Assembly: GCF_028687635.1 (NCBI RefSeq)
Contig: NZ_JAQTZS010000003.1
Coordinates: 124,001-188,000 of the forward strand
Direction: 5' to 3'
Length of the DNA: 64,000 nt
Source: Malikia sp.
GTDB taxonomy: Bacteria > Pseudomonadota > Gammaproteobacteria > Burkholderiales > Burkholderiaceae_C
The translations under genes were made by a program, and so were the position numbers. How positions within the stretch are numbered: the stretch's first letter is position 1; every line of letters starts with the position of its first letter. The notes under the pieces are model-generated. The model made no database searches, was not told where the DNA came from, and saw only the letters and a program-made list of their open reading frames with translations. Shown one piece after another: positions 50,760 to 59,885 of the stretch.

Positions 50760-51892
50760 CGGGTCGGCCTCCCGCCCAAGATATTACGTTTCCACAACTC
50801 TCCCAAACTGTAATCATCGGTCAACCAGTCCCCCAGTTCTTCCGCATCCAAACGCTTGAATATCGAGGCATCGCCCTCGCGTTGCACCACTACCACATCT
50901 TCCGGTCGGAAGTTATTGAGAAGTTCCACGGATTGGGTAGAAACGATGACCTGTTTCGACTCGGCAGCCTCCTTCAACATCTCGGCCAACAAATTTATGG
51001 CAAAGGGATGCAGGCCCAGTTCCGGTTCGTCGATCAGCACCGTGTCTGGCAACAAGGCATTGGGCTGCAACAGCAAGGTCGTTAAACAAATGAAACGTAG
51101 CGTTCCGTCTGACAGCACATGTGCCTTCCAAGGCGTATCGGGACGCCCGCGTTCCGTCCACTCCAACTCGGTGAACTCACTGATCTCATCGCGAAACACA
51201 AAATCACCAAAAAACGGTGCTGCGCGGCGAATGGTTTCCACGATGCGGTCGTAGCTACTCTCGTAGCATGGTGTGGTCTTGAGCTTGCGCAGATAAGCAG
51301 CCAAGTTGGCCGCATCGGGCTTAAGGCGCAGGTTATCATTCGTCGCATGAATGCGTTTGACTGCCGCCGTGTCACCTGTGTCGTGAAAGTGGTATTGCCG
51401 CCAGATCTGTAACTTATCCAGCACATAGCGGCTGACCGTGGCGCTAGAGCTGCCTTTGTCGGTTCGGATACGCGCACTGTCGTGCCCTGCACCCAGTGAG
51501 TAGACTTTGGGAAAGCTGTAGCCAGCCCCTCGAACCGTAGGTTCCTCACGCGAAAAGATCAGACGGTTATCTTGCGTAGCCTCAAGTGTCAGTCGATAGC
51601 CGTTTTCATACGAGCCAGTAACTCCCTCATTGGCGGAGAACTGGATCTCTATCTCCATCTGTGGCGTAACTTTACTCCCGTAGTGCAGCAGCGCTTCCGG
51701 CCCGCCCCATTTTTGCACCTCTACGGGAAAGTTATCGCCAGCCACCGAGGCCAAGAAGCGGAACAGTCCGATGAAGTTGCTCTTGCCGGCACCGTTAGCC
51801 CCAATCATAACATTCAACGGTCGAAGCGCAAACTCTTCCAAATTGGCAATGGACTTATAGCCCTTGATAGTGAGTTTCTGGATTTGGGTCAT
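50756..51892 (-). CDS. AAA/SMC-like ATPase paired with DUF4276 (RloA-like)
   Basis: The 378-residue product starts MTQIQKLTIKGYKSIANLEE and has Walker A VMIGANGAGKSNFIGLFRFL. The Walker B segment is DTVLIDEPELGLHPFAINLL, followed by QVIVSTQSVELLNNF, and the signature region lies near HVLSDGTLRFICLTTLLLQP. This matches the AAA_21 group. The TOPRIM-like protein encoded next completes an ATPase-nuclease pair like RloA/RloB of type I restriction loci in Campylobacter (recalled from the literature). It begins two bases before the end of the SIR2 stop region, with a single spacer base. Confidence 0.82.
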   Translation of the reverse strand: MTQIQKLTIKGYKSIANLEEFALRPLNVMIGANGAGKSNFIGLFRFLASVAGDNFPVEVQKWGGPEALLHYGSKVTPQMEIEIQFSANEGVTGSYENGYRLTLEATQDNRLIFSREEPTVRGAGYSFPKVYSLGAGHDSARIRTDKGSSSATVSRYVLDKLQIWRQYHFHDTGDTAAVKRIHATNDNLRLKPDAANLAAYLRKLKTTPCYESSYDRIVETIRRAAPFFGDFVFRDEISEFTELEWTERGRPDTPWKAHVLSDGTLRFICLTTLLLQPNALLPDTVLIDEPELGLHPFAINLLAEMLKEAAESKQVIVSTQSVELLNNFRPEDVVVVQREGDASIFKRLDAEELGDWLTDDYSLGELWKRNILGGRPTR

Positions 51893-51893
51893 C

Positions 51894-52910
51894 TCATTCC
51901 TCCATCAATGCCAGAAGTAACGCCTCAATCGATTCATCGTGCTCATTCCCTGGATACCAGATCGGAAATATATTGGCCTTTGCCAATGCCTTTTTGCGCT
52001 CGACGCGATCGACCCCATCCTTCAATTCAAGGAAGGCGTAATGTTGTGGTAGGGTATGTGCCTCTTCTTTGGCGATCACCTGCTCCATAGTTCGAAGTGT
52101 TCGATCTGTCAATAAGCTACAGCCAACAAATAGCAGTGACTTGCCAAACAAAAATCGGGAGAAGAATCGTTCTACGATGCCGGCATCACCATAGGCTTGT
52201 GCATACTCATCACGCAGCAAGACACGATTGGCAACTGTTTCACATGAGCCATGTAGCTTTAGTAGGTACCTTCCTCCGGCATTCAGAATGCGTAATGCCT
52301 CTCCCAAATTGCTACCAAAAACCACTTGATCAAAGCCCTGCGATTGCCTAGAAAAGGCAGACTCCAGCAATTTGTCGAAGTTGGTTGTGATGACATTGGA
52401 CTCTGAAAACACGAGTGGAAACAAATTGATTGAACCGATCGCGGCACAGTCTCTGTCGAAGCATTCCTGAAGTTGCTTATTAAATAATGCCGGACCAAGA
52501 TCATCGTGAAGTAACTGAGCTGCACCTTCGTAATCCCCGGCACCTAATAGCGACTCCAAATCAACTGGTTTGACGTGTGACTCACTCTGCAGATCCCACA
52601 GAAATTTCGTCCACCCGGGATACCCGCTGGGCATTGAAAGACCCGCGCCAAGAAAAGGGACGACATTTCGAGAGCCATATGCCTTCTTAAGTGCGCTGAA
52701 ACGATTTGCATTGTCGTGCACAGCAAGCACTTGACCCGCCACGTCGCGCAGGGTGCTCTTTCGCTCCTCCACCCAATCCTCAAAAGACAACTGATATGTT
52801 TCCGGCTCTAGCTCTTTCAATATTCGGCTCCGCTGAAATGTGGAGCCAACGATGTCCACATCCCCTTCGGAGTTGAGATATTCGTGATATTTTGGTCGCC
52901 AAAAATCCAT
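51894..52910 (-). CDS. SIR2-like NAD-hydrolase candidate
   Basis: The 338-residue product carries the SIR2 fold motifs: VVPFLGAGLSMPSGYPGW (GAGxS at 88-92), VITTNFDKLLESAF (TTNFD at 175-179), YLLKLHGSCE with His220 at the catalytic position, and LLFVGCSLLTDR near 262-270. The first 80 residues are a separate helical part. Standalone SIR2 proteins of this type in defence loci deplete NAD on infection. The ATG at 52910 has GAGG at a good distance; a TTG at 52916 would overlap hsdS. Its place inside a type I R-M operon suggests it is guarded or triggered by it. Confidence 0.85.
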   Translation of the reverse strand: MDFWRPKYHEYLNSEGDVDIVGSTFQRSRILKELEPETYQLSFEDWVEERKSTLRDVAGQVLAVHDNANRFSALKKAYGSRNVVPFLGAGLSMPSGYPGWTKFLWDLQSESHVKPVDLESLLGAGDYEGAAQLLHDDLGPALFNKQLQECFDRDCAAIGSINLFPLVFSESNVITTNFDKLLESAFSRQSQGFDQVVFGSNLGEALRILNAGGRYLLKLHGSCETVANRVLLRDEYAQAYGDAGIVERFFSRFLFGKSLLFVGCSLLTDRTLRTMEQVIAKEEAHTLPQHYAFLELKDGVDRVERKKALAKANIFPIWYPGNEHDESIEALLLALMEE

Positions 52911-52912
52911 GG

Positions 52913-54271
52913 TCAACCCTCAAATGTTCCAGATGCTTCAATTTCCCCTGACAGCAACCTAGGGAGCAAGGCATCCCGAGTTGTCGCAAGGGTTGAGCTC
53001 TGTGCAGCCAGCGTCTGCATCATCGAAAACATCGAGGAAGCCTTCGCCTCAAAAACAAGGCAAGCGTCGTAAGGTGGACGCACAATGGGTATCTTCTTGA
53101 GGTCGGAAACGTTGATGTACGGCAAGGCGGTGCCTGAGACCAAGGTGTTGAAATCGAGTGTGCTAAGCAACGAATACAAAAAGTACTTCCCGGATTTACC
53201 TTCAACGGGACTGGCTGACATCAAGTTGTTGTCAATGATCGTCGGGGAAGTTAGCAATCTCCGTCGATTCGAAATCAGTGCCACCCCAATCTTGGCGAAA
53301 ACGGTCGCCCCCAACGGGTGCAACTTCGCCTTCATTTCGGACTGTTGGGCCTTGCTCACGTAATTGTTGGCCGATTGAATGAAGACCTCGTTGCCCGCAA
53401 GGTTCATATCGCTCACCTTGATGAACGGATAGTCCCCCTCTGTACTGCCCTGGTGTTCCGGTTTGAACGCGCTGCCCGCCGTAAAGCTGCAAATATCACC
53501 AAGCGCACCACAGGCCCACCCTCTCGGAATCGCCCCCAACTCCGACTCTTCCATCTCATCCGGGAACAGCGCGGCAATGGCGGCGAGATGTTCGTATTGT
53601 TCGGGCGGCAGGGCGTCGAGTTCAGCATCGGGTTTTCCGCTGAGGGCGCTCATGGCGACGCGCAGCGGGTCGCGGCCTTCAACGATGGCAGCGATCTTGG
53701 CTTTGACCGGGTGGAAATCGACAAACCACGATTTGAAGATGGCTCGCGCCATGGCTTCGAGGGTTTGGTTGATGCGGCGGTTGATTTCGATCTTGTCGTC
53801 AATGCCTTTGAAGAAGCGAGAGATTACCTGTTGCTCTCCCTTAGGCGGAATAGAAGCGGGAATGTCGAGTAATTGATCGCGACCAACGTTGGGGAATGTT
53901 GAACCAGTTGCAGCGGCAAGCAGATCGGGGAGTTTGAGCTCAATAACTGCTCTGACAAAATGCTGAAAGGCGTCACCGTCACGGTGCCGGATTGCCGCAA
54001 GCCCTCTCCCAATCGCATACTCCTGATCAGCCCAATTCATGCGCCCGGTGGTCGAACCGCGCACACAGAATAATAGATCTCCTGGATTTGCTTTCTTGCG
54101 CACGTCAGTTGTGAACTGCACAGGAGTTGGGTTTATGGAGCCAAACTCAGTTGGCCCGTTTAACAGTGGCTTTCCCTGAAATGCTTCATTGACGTAATCA
54201 GCAGTTGGAGACTGCCCCATCACAACGTCAGCAATATCTCGTAGGCGTCCAGGTTTCCAATCAGAAGCCAT
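52913..54271 (-). CDS. hsdS: Type I restriction enzyme, specificity subunit
   Basis: The 452-residue product has two target-recognition regions: the first from WKPGRLRDIADVVMGQSPTA to about residue 150, the second from IPRGWACGALGDICSFTAGS to the end. Two conserved helical spacers accompany them (IDDKIEINRRINQTLEAMAR and MQTLAAQSSTLATTRDALLP). It sets the DNA sequence that the methylase and nuclease recognise. The ATG at 54271 overlaps the hsdM end by 11 bases. The target sequence cannot be read from this. Confidence 0.92.
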   Translation of the reverse strand: MASDWKPGRLRDIADVVMGQSPTADYVNEAFQGKPLLNGPTEFGSINPTPVQFTTDVRKKANPGDLLFCVRGSTTGRMNWADQEYAIGRGLAAIRHRDGDAFQHFVRAVIELKLPDLLAAATGSTFPNVGRDQLLDIPASIPPKGEQQVISRFFKGIDDKIEINRRINQTLEAMARAIFKSWFVDFHPVKAKIAAIVEGRDPLRVAMSALSGKPDAELDALPPEQYEHLAAIAALFPDEMEESELGAIPRGWACGALGDICSFTAGSAFKPEHQGSTEGDYPFIKVSDMNLAGNEVFIQSANNYVSKAQQSEMKAKLHPLGATVFAKIGVALISNRRRLLTSPTIIDNNLMSASPVEGKSGKYFLYSLLSTLDFNTLVSGTALPYINVSDLKKIPIVRPPYDACLVFEAKASSMFSMMQTLAAQSSTLATTRDALLPRLLSGEIEASGTFEG

Positions 54272-55982
54272 AACCCAACCCCGCCAAGTTCTTCTTGATC
54301 TCGCCCTCCAGCTTCGCACTCTCCGCAAACTGCTCGGCCAATTGCGCCGTCAGCCGCGCCATCTTGTCTGCGAAGACTTCGCCGTCGTCCTCCTGCGCCT
54401 CGGCGCCCACATAACGCCCTGGCGTCAGCACATGCTCGTGCTTACGGATGTCGTCCAGCGAGGCGGAATAGCAGAAGCCCACCACATCCTCATAACCTTC
54501 GCCCAGTTGCCAAGCATGGAAGGTGTCGGCCACCTTCTTGATGTCCTCCAACGTGAAGTCACGTAGCACGCGGTCTTTCATATAGCCCAACTGGCGGGCG
54601 TCGATAAACAGGAACTGGCCGCGCCGGTCGCGTTTGGTTTTGTTGAGCGCCAGACCATTGCGTTTGTCGCGGGCGAGGAACCAGATGCAGGCCGGGATTT
54701 GCGTGTTGGTGAAGAGTTGACCGGGCAAGGCAACCATGCACTCCACGTAGTCATCCTCGATCAGCTTTTTGCGAATTTCGCCTTCGTTGTTGGTGTTGCT
54801 GCTCATCGAGCCATTGGCCAGCAGCAGGGCCATACTGCCCGCCGGGGCCAGGTGGTAGAGCATGTGTTGCAGCCAGGCGAAGTTGGCGTTGCCCTGCGGC
54901 GGCGTGCCGGCAATCCAGCGCGGGTCGCTGACCAGTTTTTCGTTCCACCATTCCTTCATGTTGAAGGGCGGGTTGGCCATGACGAAGTCGGCGCGCAGGT
55001 CGGGATGCAGGTCGTTGAGCAGAGTGTCGCCAGGTTGCCCGCCGAAGTTGAAGTCGATGCCACGAATGGCCATGTTCATGGCCGCCAAGCGCCAGGTGGT
55101 GGGATTGCTTTCCTGCCCGTACACGCTGATCTGCCCACTCTTGCCGTTGGCCACCTTGCCACCGTGCTGTTCGATGAACTCTTCGCTCTGCACAAAGAAG
55201 CCACCCGAGCCCATGGCCGGGTCGTACACGCGGCCCTTGAAGGGCTGCAGCATTTCCACAATGAGCGTAACGATGCTCTTGGGCGTGTAGTACTGGCCAC
55301 CCTTCTTGCCTTCGGCCAGCGCGAACTGGCCGAGGAAGTATTCGTAAACGTGGCCGAGGATGTCCTTGCTCTTCAAGTTGAGCGGCTGGCCGTTGTAGTC
55401 CTTCCGGTTGAAATCGGTGTCCGAGAAGTGGGCGATCAGGTCGGCCAGCTTGTGGTTGTCAATCTGCGTGCGGGCAAAGTCTTTGTTGAGCACGTTCTTG
55501 AGCTTTTTCTCGTTCTCGCGCTCGACGGCTTCCATAGCATTATCAATAAGCCAACCGACGCTGCGCATCTCTTCCGGCTCTGGCTGTCCCGATTTTCCTG
55601 GGCCGGGCTTGTTCCAGGGTAGTGGCGCTTTGGGCGGCAGTTGGGCACAGTCGCGTAGGGTTTGCCAGCGGGCTTCCAGCGGCACCCAGAACACGTTTTT
55701 CTCGGTGTAGTAGTCGCGCACCTCCAGCTCGGCAGCCACGTCCTCGTCGTAGGTACCCACGTAATCTGCCGGGTCCATGTAGTAATCATGATCCGGGTTC
55801 TGAAACTGCTCGCGTAGCTCTTTTTGCCGCTCTTCAAAAGCGTCGGAGACGTACTTCAGGAAAATCAGGCCCAGCACCACATGCTTGTAGACGGCAGCGT
55901 CCAGGTTGGAGCGCAGCTTGTCGGCAGCTGTCCAGAGCTTTTTTTCCAGGTCGTTGAAAAAATGTTGTTCTATCGGGTTCAT
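54261..55982 (-). CDS. hsdM: Type I restriction enzyme, methylase subunit
   Basis: The 573-residue product has the N-terminal HsdM helical domain (MNPIEQHFFNDLEKKLWTAA, LGLIFLKYVSDAFEERQKEL). The adenine methyltransferase core follows with RVYDPAMGSGGFFVQSEEFI (motif I) and FVMANPPFNMKEW (NPPF, motif IV). The ATG at 55982 is chosen; an in-frame ATG at 56003 would add seven residues, and neither has a strong Shine-Dalgarno. It is the first gene of the operon, so the promoter must lie in the 51 bases shared with the divergent phrB gene or inside phrB. Confidence 0.95.
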   Translation of the reverse strand: MNPIEQHFFNDLEKKLWTAADKLRSNLDAAVYKHVVLGLIFLKYVSDAFEERQKELREQFQNPDHDYYMDPADYVGTYDEDVAAELEVRDYYTEKNVFWVPLEARWQTLRDCAQLPPKAPLPWNKPGPGKSGQPEPEEMRSVGWLIDNAMEAVERENEKKLKNVLNKDFARTQIDNHKLADLIAHFSDTDFNRKDYNGQPLNLKSKDILGHVYEYFLGQFALAEGKKGGQYYTPKSIVTLIVEMLQPFKGRVYDPAMGSGGFFVQSEEFIEQHGGKVANGKSGQISVYGQESNPTTWRLAAMNMAIRGIDFNFGGQPGDTLLNDLHPDLRADFVMANPPFNMKEWWNEKLVSDPRWIAGTPPQGNANFAWLQHMLYHLAPAGSMALLLANGSMSSNTNNEGEIRKKLIEDDYVECMVALPGQLFTNTQIPACIWFLARDKRNGLALNKTKRDRRGQFLFIDARQLGYMKDRVLRDFTLEDIKKVADTFHAWQLGEGYEDVVGFCYSASLDDIRKHEHVLTPGRYVGAEAQEDDGEVFADKMARLTAQLAEQFAESAKLEGEIKKNLAGLGYGF

Positions 55983-56033
55983 AGTTGGAATTATGACTGC
56001 CATATGATCGCCACCAGCCACACACAATAGAGC

Positions 56034-57533
56034 ATGATGAGCCCCCCCCAAAAAAAATACGACAGCGGACTGATTTGGTTCCGGCGCGACCTGCGCGCGA
56101 CCGACCAGGCCGCGCTCTACCACGCGCTGAAGGACTGCAAACGGGTCTGGTGCGCCTTCGTCTTTGACACCGACATCCTGCGGCCGCTGCTCGAACGCGG
56201 CCTGAAAGCCGACCGCCGGGTCGAGTTCATCCACGAGTCGCTGCTCGACCTGGATGAACAGCTGCGCGGGCTCGGGCGCGCCAACGGCTCGGACGGCGTC
56301 GGGCTGATCGTGCGCCACGGCCCGGCTGGCGACGAGATCCCGCGCCTGGCGAGCGAGCTCGGCGTGCAGGCGGTCTACGCCAACCACGACGACGAGCCCG
56401 GCGCGCGCCAGCGCGACCAGCAGGTGCTCGGCAAGCTGGCCCATGCCGGCATCATGCTGCACCTGCACAAGGACCATGCGATCTTCGAGCGCCACGAGCT
56501 CGTGACACAGAACGGCCGGCCCTACGGTGTCTTCACGCCCTACAAGAACGCCTGGCTCAAGAAGATCACCCCTTACCACCTCAAGCCCTATCCGGTCGAG
56601 CGCCACGCCGGCGCGCTCGCGCCCTGCCCCGCCGCGCATCCGGCCGGCGTGCCCGCGCTGGCGGACATCGGCTTCGAGGCCACCAACCTGCGCGCGCTCA
56701 GGATCCGCACCGGCAGCCACGGTGCCCAGGGCCTGTTCGAGGACTTCCTGACCCGGATCGAGCGCTACCAGCAGGCGCGCGACTTCCCCGCCGTCAAGGG
56801 GCCGAGCTACCTGAGCGTGCACCTGCGCTTTGGCACCATCAGCATCCGCCAGCTCGCCGGCGTCGCGCACCAGATGCACCTGCAAGGCCTGATCGGTGCC
56901 AGCACCTGGCTGTCCGAGCTGATCTGGCGCGACTTCTACCTGCAGATCCTGGCCAACTTCCCGCAGGTGGCGACCGGCTCGTTCAAGCCCGAATACGACG
57001 CGATCCAGTGGGAGCATGGCAAGGCCGCCGAGCTGGCCTTTGCCGCCTGGTGCGAGGGCCGCACCGGCTATCCGCTGGTCGACGCGGCGATGCGCCAGCT
57101 GAACCAGACCGGCTACATGCACAACCGGCTGCGCATGGTCACGGCCAGCTTCCTGTGCAAGGACCTCGGGATCGACTGGCGGCGCGGCGAGGCCTATTTC
57201 GCCGAGCGGCTGATCGACTTCGACCTGGCGGCCAACAACGGCGGCTGGCAATGGGCGAGTTCGAGCGGCTGCGACGCCCAGCCCTGGTTCCGCATCTTCA
57301 ACCCGGTCAGCCAGAGCGAGAAGTTCGACCCGCAGGGCAAGTTCATTCGGCGCTATCTGCCTGAGCTCGCCAAGCTGCCCGACGCCGCGCTGCACGCGCC
57401 CTGGCTGGCGGGTCCGCTGGAACTGGAGGCCGCCGGCCTGACGCTGGGCCGGGACTATCCGCGCCCCCTGGTCGACCACGCGCTGGCGCGCGAGCAGACG
57501 CTGGCGCGCTATGCGGTGGTCAGGAAATCCTGA
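56034..57533 (+). CDS. phrB: Deoxyribodipyrimidine photolyase (CPD, class I)
   Basis: The 499-residue product starts MMSPPQKKYDSGLIWFRRDL and has the antenna-binding N-terminal domain and the FAD domain: LSVHLRFGTISIRQLAGVAH, WLSELIWRDFYLQILANFPQ, MRQLNQTGYMHNRLRMVTAS, FLCKDLGIDWRRGEAYFAER and NNGGWQWASSSGCDAQPWFR. It repairs UV-made pyrimidine dimers with blue light. It is divergent from hsdM and marks the right edge of the defence island. ATG-ATG at the start leaves a one-residue ambiguity. Confidence 0.95.
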   Translation: MMSPPQKKYDSGLIWFRRDLRATDQAALYHALKDCKRVWCAFVFDTDILRPLLERGLKADRRVEFIHESLLDLDEQLRGLGRANGSDGVGLIVRHGPAGDEIPRLASELGVQAVYANHDDEPGARQRDQQVLGKLAHAGIMLHLHKDHAIFERHELVTQNGRPYGVFTPYKNAWLKKITPYHLKPYPVERHAGALAPCPAAHPAGVPALADIGFEATNLRALRIRTGSHGAQGLFEDFLTRIERYQQARDFPAVKGPSYLSVHLRFGTISIRQLAGVAHQMHLQGLIGASTWLSELIWRDFYLQILANFPQVATGSFKPEYDAIQWEHGKAAELAFAAWCEGRTGYPLVDAAMRQLNQTGYMHNRLRMVTASFLCKDLGIDWRRGEAYFAERLIDFDLAANNGGWQWASSSGCDAQPWFRIFNPVSQSEKFDPQGKFIRRYLPELAKLPDAALHAPWLAGPLELEAAGLTLGRDYPRPLVDHALAREQTLARYAVVRKS

Positions 57534-57565
57534 CAACGGCATGGTCTTATAAAATCCCCCTGTAG

Positions 57566-58525
57566 ATGAACTCCTCTTCCGAACTGCCGCCCGCACCCGA
57601 GCCCGGCGAGGACGCCCAGACCCATGGTCTGCCCTGCGTCATGACCTTCAACGCCAACGACCCCAGCGGCGCCGCCGGCCTGGCCTGCGACGTCGCCGCG
57701 ATGGCGAGCGCCTCCTGCCATGTGCTGCCGGTGCTGACCGCCGTGCTGCTGGGCGACACCCGCAGCGTGCACCGCCATGTGGCAATCGACGGGGAAACCG
57801 TCGAGGAGCAGGCGCGTGACGCCCTCGAAGACATGGCGGTGCAGGCCTTCAAGGTCGGCTACGCCGGCAGCCCGGAGAACCTGGGCGCGATCGCGCGCGT
57901 GCTGTCCGACTACGACGGCGTGCCCGTGATCGGCTACATGCCCGACCTGTCCTGGTGCGAGGCATCGGCACTGGAGGACTACCTCGACGCCTGTGTCGGC
58001 CTGCTGCTGCCGCACACCACGGTGCTGGTCGGCAACCACAGCACGCTGTGCCGCTGGCTGCTGCCCGACTGGGACGAGGAGCGCGCACCGACCGCGCGCG
58101 ACATCGCGCGCGCGGCCTACGCGCTCGGCACCCCCTTCACGCTGGTGACCGGCTTCATCGCGGCCGACCAGCTGATCGAGAACCACCTGGCCTCGCCCGA
58201 GACCCTGCTCGCGAGCGCGCGCTACGAGCGCTTCGAGGCCCGCTTCAGCGGTGCCGGCGAGACGCTGTCGGCCGCGCTGTGCGCCCTGCTGGCCGCCGGC
58301 AGCGAGTTGCAGGATGCCTGCGCCGAGGCGCTGACCTACCTCGACCGCAGCCTGGCCGCGGGCTTTCGGCCCGGCATGGGCCGCGCGCTGCCCGACCGGA
58401 TGTTCTGGGCCCACGAGTCCGATGCCGAGGACGGCAAGGGTCCCGAAGCCGAACCCGAAGCCAGCCCCACCACGACCGCCGACGACCTGCTGGCGAGCCT
58501 TTCCCATGACGCCACGCCGCACTGA
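57566..58525 (+). CDS. thiD: ThiD-like phosphomethylpyrimidine kinase homologue with altered active-site loop
   Basis: The 319-residue product has the ribokinase-fold pattern of Thi[21 protein letters not shown] (phosphate-binding start), [27 protein letters not shown] and a C-terminal [17 protein letters not shown]. In E. coli ThiD the anion hole reads GTGCT; here it reads G229-A-G-E232-T, so the catalytic cysteine is a glutamate. The acidic Pro-rich C-terminus is extra. It probably phosphorylates a pyrimidine or pyridoxal-like substrate, but activity on hydroxymethylpyrimidine is uncertain. It directly precedes hemL, whose product needs pyridoxal phosphate. Confidence 0.75.
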   Translation: MNSSSELPPAPEPGEDAQTHGLPCVMTFNANDPSGAAGLACDVAAMASASCHVLPVLTAVLLGDTRSVHRHVAIDGETVEEQARDALEDMAVQAFKVGYAGSPENLGAIARVLSDYDGVPVIGYMPDLSWCEASALEDYLDACVGLLLPHTTVLVGNHSTLCRWLLPDWDEERAPTARDIARAAYALGTPFTLVTGFIAADQLIENHLASPETLLASARYERFEARFSGAGETLSAALCALLAAGSELQDACAEALTYLDRSLAAGFRPGMGRALPDRMFWAHESDAEDGKGPEAEPEASPTTTADDLLASLSHDATPH

Positions 58526-58550
58526 GCGTGACTCCAATCACTTCCTTGCC

Positions 58551-59846
58551 ATGACCGACCGCAACCAGACCCTGTTCGAACGCGCCAAGACCCTGATCCC
58601 GGGCGGCGTCAACTCCCCCGTGCGCGCCTTCAAGGCCGTCGGCGGCACGCCGCGCTTCGTGCAGCGCGCCCAAGGCGCCTATTTCTGGGACGCCAACGGC
58701 CAGCGCTACATCGACTACATCGGCTCCTGGGGCCCGATGATCCTGGGCCACGGCCACCCGGCCGTGCTGGAGGCGGTGCAGCAGGCCGCGCTGGACGGCT
58801 TCAGCTTTGGCGCGCCGACCGAGCGCGAGATCGAGCTGGCCGAGGAAATCGTCAAGCTGGTGCCGAGCCTCGAGATGGTGCGCCTGGTCAGCTCGGGCAC
58901 CGAGGCCGGCATGAGCGCGATCCGCCTGGCGCGCGGCGCCACCGGGCGCAAGAAGATCATCAAGTTCGAGGGCTGCTACCACGGCCACGCCGACGCGCTG
59001 CTGGTCAAGGCCGGTTCGGGCCTGGCCACCTTCGGCAACCCGACCAGCGCCGGCGTGCCGCCCGAGGTGGTGCAGGACACGCTGGTGCTCGAATACAACA
59101 ACGTCGAGCAGCTCGAAGCCGCCTTCGCCGAGCATGGCGCGGCCGTCGCCTGCCTGATGATCGAGCCGATCGCCGGCAACATGAACTTCGTGCGCGCCTC
59201 GGTCCCGTTCATGACGCGCTGCCGCGAGCTCTGCACGCAACATGGCGCGCTGCTGGTGTTCGACGAGGTGATGACGGGTTGCCGCGTCGGCCTGGCCAGC
59301 GCCCAGGGCCACTACGCCAGCCTGATTCCGGGCTTCGAGCCCGACATGACGGTGCTGGGCAAGGTGATCGGCGGCGGCATGCCGCTGGCGGCCTTCGGCG
59401 GCAAGCGCGCGGTGATGGAGCAGCTGGCCCCGCTGGGCGCGGTCTACCAGGCCGGCACGCTGTCGGGCAACCCGGTGGCGACCGCCTGCGGCCTGGCCAC
59501 GCTGCGCGAGCTGCAAAAGCCCGGCTTCTACGAGGCGCTGTCGGCCCGCACCCAGAGCCTGGTCGCCGGCCTGACCGAGGCGGCCCATGCCGCCGGCATC
59601 CCGTTCTGCGGTGACAGCCAGGGCGGCATGTTCGGCTTCTTCTTCTTCGACCAGCTGCCGCAGAACTACGCCACCGTCATGACCACCGACGGCGCGCGCT
59701 TCAACCGCTTCTACCACGGCATGCTGGAGCGCGGCGTCTACTTCGCGCCCGCGCTGTACGAGGCCGGCTTCGTGAGCAGCGCGCACAGCGCGACCGACAT
59801 CGAGGCCACGATCGCCGCCGCGCGCGAGGTGTTCGCGCAGCTCTGA
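58551..59846 (+). CDS. hemL: Glutamate-1-semialdehyde 2,1-aminomutase
   Basis: The 431-residue product starts [20 protein letters not shown], followed by [17 protein letters not shown]. It has the class III aminotransferase features: [48 protein letters not shown], and the pyridoxal phosphate lysine in [19 protein letters not shown]. It makes 5-aminolevulinate for haem. The ATG at 58551 is chosen over an upstream open frame that overlaps the ThiD-like gene. It follows that gene by 25 bases and may be co-transcribed. Confidence 0.95.
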   Translation: MTDRNQTLFERAKTLIPGGVNSPVRAFKAVGGTPRFVQRAQGAYFWDANGQRYIDYIGSWGPMILGHGHPAVLEAVQQAALDGFSFGAPTEREIELAEEIVKLVPSLEMVRLVSSGTEAGMSAIRLARGATGRKKIIKFEGCYHGHADALLVKAGSGLATFGNPTSAGVPPEVVQDTLVLEYNNVEQLEAAFAEHGAAVACLMIEPIAGNMNFVRASVPFMTRCRELCTQHGALLVFDEVMTGCRVGLASAQGHYASLIPGFEPDMTVLGKVIGGGMPLAAFGGKRAVMEQLAPLGAVYQAGTLSGNPVATACGLATLRELQKPGFYEALSARTQSLVAGLTEAAHAAGIPFCGDSQGGMFGFFFFDQLPQNYATVMTTDGARFNRFYHGMLERGVYFAPALYEAGFVSSAHSATDIEATIAAAREVFAQL

Positions 59847-59885
59847 GCCAGCACCGGCCCCATTCGCGGCTAAAATCCTGCTCTT

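Larger units (their letters stand above)
45378..55982 (-). other. Defence operon: type I R-M with five embedded genes
   Basis: Eight same-direction genes occupy this block: hsdM, hsdS, SIR2, AAA, DUF4276, AAA, VEAK-type protein and hsdR. Junctions are overlaps of 4 to 11 bases or gaps of 1 to 2 bases. The base composition is visibly less GC-rich than the host genes on both sides, most clearly in the SIR2 and ATPase genes, which suggests transfer. The island lies between yqgE and phrB. No integrase, tRNA or direct repeat marks its ends in the sequence I can see. Confidence 0.85.
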
